NCBI GenBank assembly: GCA_020053305.1
Contig: JAGVNJ010000019.1
Location: 1 to 64,000, forward strand
DNA from: Candidatus Edwardsiibacteriota bacterium
Lineage (GTDB): Bacteria > Edwardsbacteria > AC1 > EtOH8
Reading direction: 5' to 3'
Length of the DNA: 64,000 nt
The notes beneath the pieces are model-generated. The model had not been told where the DNA came from. It saw only the letters and a program-made list of their open reading frames with translations, and searched no databases. Below, piece by piece: positions 58,320 through 64,000 of the stretch. The translations under genes were made by a program, and so were the position numbers. Every line of letters begins with the position of its first letter. Position 1 is the first letter of the stretch.

Positions 58320-59063
58320 ATGTCTGACTACAATAAATTCTGGCAAAAAGTATATGATGTTGCAGCAACTTCAAGTCAAGAAGAGTACGAAAAGGTATTG
58401 TATCCCTCGGCGGCCGACGAATTATTGCAACGCGCTTTAGTCCACAAACTATTGGCAAAAAGGATAAAGGGAAAGGGGAAAAAACTGGCAGATGTTGGAT
58501 GCGGCACGGGCCGTTACTTCAACGATTTAGAACAAATGGGATTTGAAATCATGGGCTGTGACTATTCATGGAATTTGTTACGCCATGCCAAAACCCAGAA
58601 AAAAGGCGGGTTGTTGCAGGCTGAGGCAGAAAATCTTCCTTATCGTCCCAATACGTTTGATGTGGTTATCTCCATAGGTGTGCTTCAAACGGTTGTCGAT
58701 TATAAGAAAGGAATGGACGAAGTGTACCGCATATTGAAACCAGGGGGTGTTCTAATAATATCAACTCTTAGAAGACCTGTTATCTGGGAACTGCCGTTTA
58801 TGCCGGTTGTGGAGTTGTTTATGTATGATTATTCTATGCTGTCCGGCCAATGGTATCATAAGTTGATCGGTGATCGTACAGGTTTAAGTTGGCATAATCG
58901 CCCTCATGCAAATAGGGCTAAACGTTTCAACGTGTCGGATATAAAGAATTATTTGCACGGGCAAGGTTTCACCGATATTCGGCATTGCTACTTGGGCCGT
59001 TTGAAACATATTCCCATATTGTTGAACTCACAAATAATTACTTTCAGGGCTGTCAAGATATGA
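58320..59063 (+). CDS. class I SAM-dependent methyltransferase
   Basis: LADVGCGTGRYFNDL, NTFDVVISIGVLQTVVDYKKGMDEVYRILKPGGVLIIST. Confidence 0.92.
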   Translation: MSDYNKFWQKVYDVAATSSQEEYEKVLYPSAADELLQRALVHKLLAKRIKGKGKKLADVGCGTGRYFNDLEQMGFEIMGCDYSWNLLRHAKTQKKGGLLQAEAENLPYRPNTFDVVISIGVLQTVVDYKKGMDEVYRILKPGGVLIISTLRRPVIWELPFMPVVELFMYDYSMLSGQWYHKLIGDRTGLSWHNRPHANRAKRFNVSDIKNYLHGQGFTDIRHCYLGRLKHIPILLNSQIITFRAVKI

Positions 59064-60076
59064 CTGAGAACAACGATGGTGTTGTTTATTTTAAAGATCC
59101 TCTGGATATTCCCGAAGGATGGGACGATCTGGCTTGGGATGCCCGATTGTTCAACTCCGTGATATTTTTGCGACATTTACACCTTACGAATAGGGTTGGT
59201 CAGAAATATTTCTTCAGGAACGAGGCTGGCCGCCTTGCTTTGGCGGGTTCTCTTTACCGGACGGTGCTTCCGTTCCGCCTGGGCCCGGCTTGCTTCGGAG
59301 CGCCGGTTTCCGTATGCGGGGTGCCGATGGTGTATGGCAGTCAAGCCGGGTTTGCTCCATTGAAGAACGTACAAGAATCGGCCCAGGTGATGGACAATGC
59401 CTGGCCGGGGTTTCAAATTATAGCCGGTTTGGAGGATAGGACCGAAGGTATCCCTGGTTGGTCTTGTAAAAGATATCTGATTACGGTCGATTTCAATGTC
59501 CGTTGGAAGGATTTCGGAGGATATGTGGAATCAATGAGATCCGATTACCGCAAGCAGGTGGTGGGATCATTGCGAAAGTGGCAGGGGGTGAAAAAAGAGA
59601 TAACCCAGGGTTGCGGTTTCAATAACGATGATTATCGAATGTTTCTTGATATGTACAAGACCGCCAAGGACCAAAGCAAGCCATTGGGGATAGATTTTTT
59701 CCGAAATACGCCCGTGGAACATCAATATATAAAATCATCTTACGAAGATAAAAATCTGGGATGGTGCCTGCTGCTGCCGGAGGGCGGCACCCTGCATCTC
59801 CTGTATTTAGGCTATGAAATAACCCTTAATAACAGATTTGATGTTTACATCAATCTTTTGCTGGAATCCATAAGATATGCAATTGAAAACGGGTACAAAA
59901 AACTGAGAATGGGACAGACCGCTGAACTTATCAAGATGCGTCTGGGTGGAGTTCCAGCTGAACGGTATATCCTGGTCAGGCATACCAATCCCCTGGTCAA
60001 TCAGATAATAAAACGAACCGACATATTCAACTTTAGGAAACACTACCCGCCTTTGCGGGTGTTTAAAAGCGGATGA
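59060..60076 (+). CDS. FemAB/GNAT-fold acyltransferase-like protein
   Basis: ATGA overlap; SDYRKQVVGSLRKW, ESIRYAIENGYKKLRMGQTAELIKMRLGG. Confidence 0.68.
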   Translation: MTENNDGVVYFKDPLDIPEGWDDLAWDARLFNSVIFLRHLHLTNRVGQKYFFRNEAGRLALAGSLYRTVLPFRLGPACFGAPVSVCGVPMVYGSQAGFAPLKNVQESAQVMDNAWPGFQIIAGLEDRTEGIPGWSCKRYLITVDFNVRWKDFGGYVESMRSDYRKQVVGSLRKWQGVKKEITQGCGFNNDDYRMFLDMYKTAKDQSKPLGIDFFRNTPVEHQYIKSSYEDKNLGWCLLLPEGGTLHLLYLGYEITLNNRFDVYINLLLESIRYAIENGYKKLRMGQTAELIKMRLGGVPAERYILVRHTNPLVNQIIKRTDIFNFRKHYPPLRVFKSG

Positions 60077-62181
60077 AAAAGTTTTTATCTAAAATTCACC
60101 GGCCATGCTTTTCATGGCAATGGGCTGTCGCTTTCGTACTGGTGACGGGCTTGGTCCTGGCCGCCGCCATCTATCCGGCCTCGGATCCCGACCTGTACAT
60201 CATGCTGGCCACCGGGAGGCATGTAGTCCAGACCGGCCAAGCCCCCACGGTGGACCTGTGGAGTCATACCGCCTACGGCCAGCCCTGGCCCATGCATGAA
60301 TGGCTTTCCAGTCTGTTGTTTTATGGCCTGTTCCTGCTGTGGGGCGTTAACGGGATAATACTTTTCAAAGCCGCCTTGCTGGCCCTGGCTTTCGGGCTGG
60401 CATTGTACACCATGAAGCTGAAGGGGGTGGCGCCGTCCATTGCTTTGATCACCGCAGCGCTGGCCCTGCTGGCATCCAGTTACGGGTTTGGAGAGCGGAT
60501 CCAGATACTGGCCTTCTTTTTTTTGATCCTGCTTATATTCTGGCTGGAGGTCAACCGGGCCGGAAGGCTCGGGTATCCGGTATTTTTATCGGGCATTATG
60601 GCGCTGATGATCCTGTGGGCCAATGTTCACGTGACCTATGTGTTCGGCATCTTCATCATCGGGCTGTATCTTTTTGACGAATTCATCGCCGCCTTCCGAA
60701 AGAAAGCTTGGGGCTTAATCGTAAAACCGGCCGTGTCCTTTGTGGCGGCATTTGCCGTCACCGGGCTTAATCCTTACGGATTTGACAACCTCTGGCTGAC
60801 CTTGACCTATTACTTCCGGCCCGAAATGCAGAAGGCCGACGCCCAGATATACACCAGCCTTGTGGAATACCAGCCGTTGTTATCTCCCGGCTTCTCCCGG
60901 GAGTCATTGGTGATATCTGGGCTGATATGGATCGTATTTTCATTTGCCGGGATATTACTGGGCTGGAAAAGGCTGAAATTCTCATTCGTCATCCTCTGGA
61001 CATTATTTACCTATTGGGCAGTGGGCTATGTGCGCTTTTTATGGCTGCAGGTGTTCATCACCCTGATCGGGGTGGGATTCCACTGGCAGGGGGCAGGGGA
61101 GGCCTTGAGTTCAAAGTTGAAAGTTGAAAGTTCAAAGCTGAAAGTGTCGGGCAATGCGATATTTGCCATATCTGTTGTGTTGATCCTGCTTGGGGCCGGA
61201 CTGTACCAGCGGACCGGGAAACATATCTGGCAGAGGGTGGAGCTGGGGTGGAAGCCCCGGATGCATTCCGACCAGGCGGCCGGTTTTATCAAACAGCACC
61301 GGAACGGCGGGAAGGTCTTCAACGATTTTGATATAGGCGGCTACTTGCTGTGGAAGGAGATCCCGGTGTTCGTGGACGGCCGGATCGGGCCCTATTTCGG
61401 CACCGAGATATTGCCGGATCACTTCAGGATACTGAGCGGCGATCTGGACCTGCTGGACAAATACGGCATCGACTGGCTTTTTTTGCCCTATGCCAAGACC
61501 AGCCAGACAGAGGATTTCGACCGGTTCAATAAAAAGATCGTTTCTGCCGGAAATTGGGCGCTGGTCTTCTGGGATGACGCCTGCCTGGTGTATGTTCGCC
61601 GAACGGAAAAATACAGGGAAATCATCGAACGATACCAGTACCGGCATGTCAACCCGGCAGTCCCGGATTTCAGCCTGGAACCGAAATTGTTTCTGGGCGA
61701 ACTGACCAGAAGAATCGCCGAAGATCCGGCCCTGCTGATGCCGCACACCCTGGCGGGGAATTTTTTCTTCCACCATAACGATGCCAAGATGGCCGAGCAG
61801 GAGTTCCAAAAGGTCATAAAGATCGATCCATATAACGCGATGATGTATAATAATCTGGGCAATGCTTATTTAAGGCAGGGGAGGGTGGAGCAGGCCGTCG
61901 AATCGTATAAAAAGGCGGTCAAAATTGACGTGAACCTGGGGCTGGCCTATACCAATTGGGGCTATCTGATGGAGGCCAAGGGGGATATAAAGCAGGCGGT
62001 CAAGCTATATACCATTGCCACCAAGGTGACGCCGGGAGATGCCTGGCCGTACAATCGCCTGGGGATAATCGAGATGAAACGGGGCAACCGGGAGAAGGCC
62101 ATCGGCTATTGGAAGAAAAGTGTGGCCATCGACCCATCATCGGAGGCGGCTAAATACTTGCATGAATATTTTAGAAGATAA
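60073..62181 (+). CDS. polytopic membrane protein with C-terminal TPR repeats (copy 1 of tandem paralogs)
   Basis: SDPDLYIMLATGRHVVQTG, WPMHEWLSSLLFY, FNDFDIGGYLLWKEIPVFVDGRI; TPRs. Confidence 0.88.
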   Translation: MKKFLSKIHRPCFSWQWAVAFVLVTGLVLAAAIYPASDPDLYIMLATGRHVVQTGQAPTVDLWSHTAYGQPWPMHEWLSSLLFYGLFLLWGVNGIILFKAALLALAFGLALYTMKLKGVAPSIALITAALALLASSYGFGERIQILAFFFLILLIFWLEVNRAGRLGYPVFLSGIMALMILWANVHVTYVFGIFIIGLYLFDEFIAAFRKKAWGLIVKPAVSFVAAFAVTGLNPYGFDNLWLTLTYYFRPEMQKADAQIYTSLVEYQPLLSPGFSRESLVISGLIWIVFSFAGILLGWKRLKFSFVILWTLFTYWAVGYVRFLWLQVFITLIGVGFHWQGAGEALSSKLKVESSKLKVSGNAIFAISVVLILLGAGLYQRTGKHIWQRVELGWKPRMHSDQAAGFIKQHRNGGKVFNDFDIGGYLLWKEIPVFVDGRIGPYFGTEILPDHFRILSGDLDLLDKYGIDWLFLPYAKTSQTEDFDRFNKKIVSAGNWALVFWDDACLVYVRRTEKYREIIERYQYRHVNPAVPDFSLEPKLFLGELTRRIAEDPALLMPHTLAGNFFFHHNDAKMAEQEFQKVIKIDPYNAMMYNNLGNAYLRQGRVEQAVESYKKAVKIDVNLGLAYTNWGYLMEAKGDIKQAVKLYTIATKVTPGDAWPYNRLGIIEMKRGNREKAIGYWKKSVAIDPSSEAAKYLHEYFRR
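61110..61144. repeat. in-frame heptanucleotide array TTCAAAG TTGAAAG TTGAAAG TTCAAAG CTGAAAG
   Basis: Five 7-bp units encoding SKLKVESSKLKV. Confidence 0.85.
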
Positions 62182-62212
62182 CAGAGTGTCAGCCCGACAT
62201 AGAGTAATTTTA

Positions 62213-62257
62213 ACAGGAATAGCTTGGCTTAAGCTGTTACACCTGAAGAATTCCTGT
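62213..62257. repeat. nested inverted repeats ACAGGAAT/ATTCCTGT enclosing AGCTT-GGCTT-AAGCT
   Basis: Read directly in the gap between tandem paralogs. Confidence 0.5.
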
Positions 62258-62356
62258 CATTAAGCGTAAGTGTCTTTTTATAAGGCTTATGTTGAAAAAT
62301 ATAGCCCAAGCTGTTAATTGGTTTTAATCATTCATTTGGGATTTACCGGGACTTGC

Positions 62357-64000
62357 ATGAACGAAAATAAAGCAAAAATAGTTAATAGCCGTTGGCTTAT
62401 TGTAGCAGTGGTATTGGGATTATTGGTCCTGGCAGCCGCCATCTATCCGGCCTCCGACCCCGACCTGTACATCATGCTGGCCACCGGGCGGTACGTGGCC
62501 CAGACCGGCCAGGCTCCCACAATAGACCTGTGGAGCCATACAGCCTACGGCCAGCCCTGGCCGTTCCACGAATGGCTTTCCAGCCTGCTGTTTTACGGCC
62601 TGTTTCTGCTGTGGGGCATTGGTGGCATTGTTTTATTCAAGGCGCTGGCCCTGGCCCTGGCCTTTTTCCTCGGCCTGCAGATCATGCGGTTGAGGGGGGC
62701 ATCGCCTTTTACCGCCCTGTTGTCCTCGGCCCTGGCCCTGCTGGTGCTGAACCATGCTTTTGCCGAGAGGATCCAGGTGATCAGCTTTGCATTCTTTCTT
62801 TTATCGCTTTACCTGCTGGAGCTTTTCCGCTCCGGCCGGATAAAAAAATGGATATTCCTGGCAAGCTCGGCGGGGATGTTCGCGGTTTGGGCCAATTTAC
62901 ATCTGGGCTATATCATCGGCCTGGGGCTGTATGGGTTAACCCTGATAGACGGATTGCATGCCGGAATAAAAAACAAGGAGTGGGGTCTTCTAAAATGGTC
63001 GGCGGCCGCATTCCTGCTGGCTTTATTGGCCACGGGGATTACCCCCTACGGCTTCGGGTTAACCACAGACATCTTAAAGATTTTTACCGATACGGCTGCC
63101 AAGGATTTTGACATATTCATCTGGAAAACCGTGTTGGAATATCAGCCGCTTTTATCCCCGGGCTTCTCCCGGGAACCGTTCGTCATTTACGGCCTTATCT
63201 GGTTGGCTTTTTCGGGCCTGGGCTTGGCGCTTAATATTAAAAAGACCCGGCTCTCGGAATGGCTGCTGTACATGGTTTTTGTTTATCAGACTTATTGGGT
63301 CACCAGGTACCTGTGGTTTTTGGTCTGGCTGTCATTTCCCTTTACGGCAGTAAACTGGCAGAAGGCTTTTAATAGCTTGAATTCAAAATTCAGAATTCAG
63401 AATTCAAAATATAAGATATCCGGCAGTGTAGCCTTGACCATCTTGATGCTGTTTATTCTGGTTGGTGCGGCGCTGTTCCAGCGCAGCGGGCAGCACCTGT
63501 GGCAGAGGATGAAATTGGGCTGGCGGCCCCGGATGAACTCCGAACGGGGGGTGGAGTTCCTTAAACAGCACCGGGGGGGAGCGAGAGTCTTCAATGATTT
63601 CGATATCGGCGGTTACCTTTTATGGAAGGAGGTTCCGGTTTTTGTAGACGGCCGGATTACCCCCTATGTGAACACCCAGGTGATGCAGGACCAGTTCCGG
63701 ATCTTCGGGGGGCAGCTGCAGCTGCTGGACAAATATCAGATAGACTGGATATTTCTGCCCTACAGCCTTACCGGACAGGTGGCCCAGTTCGAGGCCTTCA
63801 ACCGCTATCTGATAGACAGCCGGAACTGGGCGCTGGTCTTCTGGGACGACGCCTGCCTGATCTATGTCCGGAAAAGCGAAAAATATCGGGATTTGATCCG
63901 GGCCAATAGTTCCCCGGTCAATCCGGCCCTGCCCGATCTGAACCTACCGCCGGAAATATTTTTAAAGGATATGGAGGCCAAGCTAAGAGGGGACCCCAAA
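62357..64000 (+). CDS. polytopic membrane protein, tandem paralog (copy 2), 3' end beyond window
   Basis: Open frame from ATG 62357 to window end (548 codons, absent from ORF track because no stop): NPDLYIMLATGR-type start SDPDLYIMLATGRYVAQTG, FNDFDIGGYLLWKEVPVFVDGRI. Confidence 0.9.
   Translation, partial: MNENKAKIVNSRWLIVAVVLGLLVLAAAIYPASDPDLYIMLATGRYVAQTGQAPTIDLWSHTAYGQPWPFHEWLSSLLFYGLFLLWGIGGIVLFKALALALAFFLGLQIMRLRGASPFTALLSSALALLVLNHAFAERIQVISFAFFLLSLYLLELFRSGRIKKWIFLASSAGMFAVWANLHLGYIIGLGLYGLTLIDGLHAGIKNKEWGLLKWSAAAFLLALLATGITPYGFGLTTDILKIFTDTAAKDFDIFIWKTVLEYQPLLSPGFSREPFVIYGLIWLAFSGLGLALNIKKTRLSEWLLYMVFVYQTYWVTRYLWFLVWLSFPFTAVNWQKAFNSLNSKFRIQNSKYKISGSVALTILMLFILVGAALFQRSGQHLWQRMKLGWRPRMNSERGVEFLKQHRGGARVFNDFDIGGYLLWKEVPVFVDGRITPYVNTQVMQDQFRIFGGQLQLLDKYQIDWIFLPYSLTGQVAQFEAFNRYLIDSRNWALVFWDDACLIYVRKSEKYRDLIRANSSPVNPALPDLNLPPEIFLKDMEAKLRGDPK
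63381..63415. repeat. in-frame heptanucleotide array ATTCAAA ATTCAGA ATTCAGA ATTCAAA ATATAAG
   Basis: Five 7-bp units encoding NSKFRIQNSKYKI. Confidence 0.85.

Overview
64 kb bacterial window (mixed GC, no rRNA, tRNA or CRISPR seen), coding almost entirely on the + strand. (1) 1-6.2 kb: an AT-rich orphan ORF bounded by attC-like motifs, a methyltransferase, a small HTH protein, an AsmA-like protein, an RNase H-fold exonuclease and a TetR regulator. The TetR gene has a consensus sigma70 promoter whose -10 lies inside a perfect 34-bp palindrome. (2) 6.2-12.1 kb: tripartite efflux operon (TolC, MFP, ABC ATPase, two paralogous MacB/FtsX-like permeases). (3) 12.4-40.6 kb: a large chemosensory/polarity locus with CheW, CheY, CheA, CheC, CheR, CheD, CheB, two MCPs and two further CheW-like proteins. 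Interleaved are three Roadblock/LC7 proteins, an MglA-type GTPase, a DnaA-like AAA+ protein without the DnaA DNA-binding domain, two DUF4388 (PatA-N-like)+TPR proteins, other TPR proteins, a PEGA Ser/Thr kinase and a GAF-sigma54 activator. This is my main candidate for an undescribed system. (4) 40.5-64 kb: cell-surface or small-molecule biosynthesis region with GT9/GT2 enzymes, several radical SAM enzymes, methyltransferases, DUF362, a group IV PLP decarboxylase-fold protein, ATP-grasp, two FemAB/GNAT-like proteins and large membrane/TPR proteins. The last two large membrane proteins are tandem paralogs, each carrying a different 7-bp repeat array at the homologous site. All calls come from reading the sequence and recalling family motifs; no searches were run.
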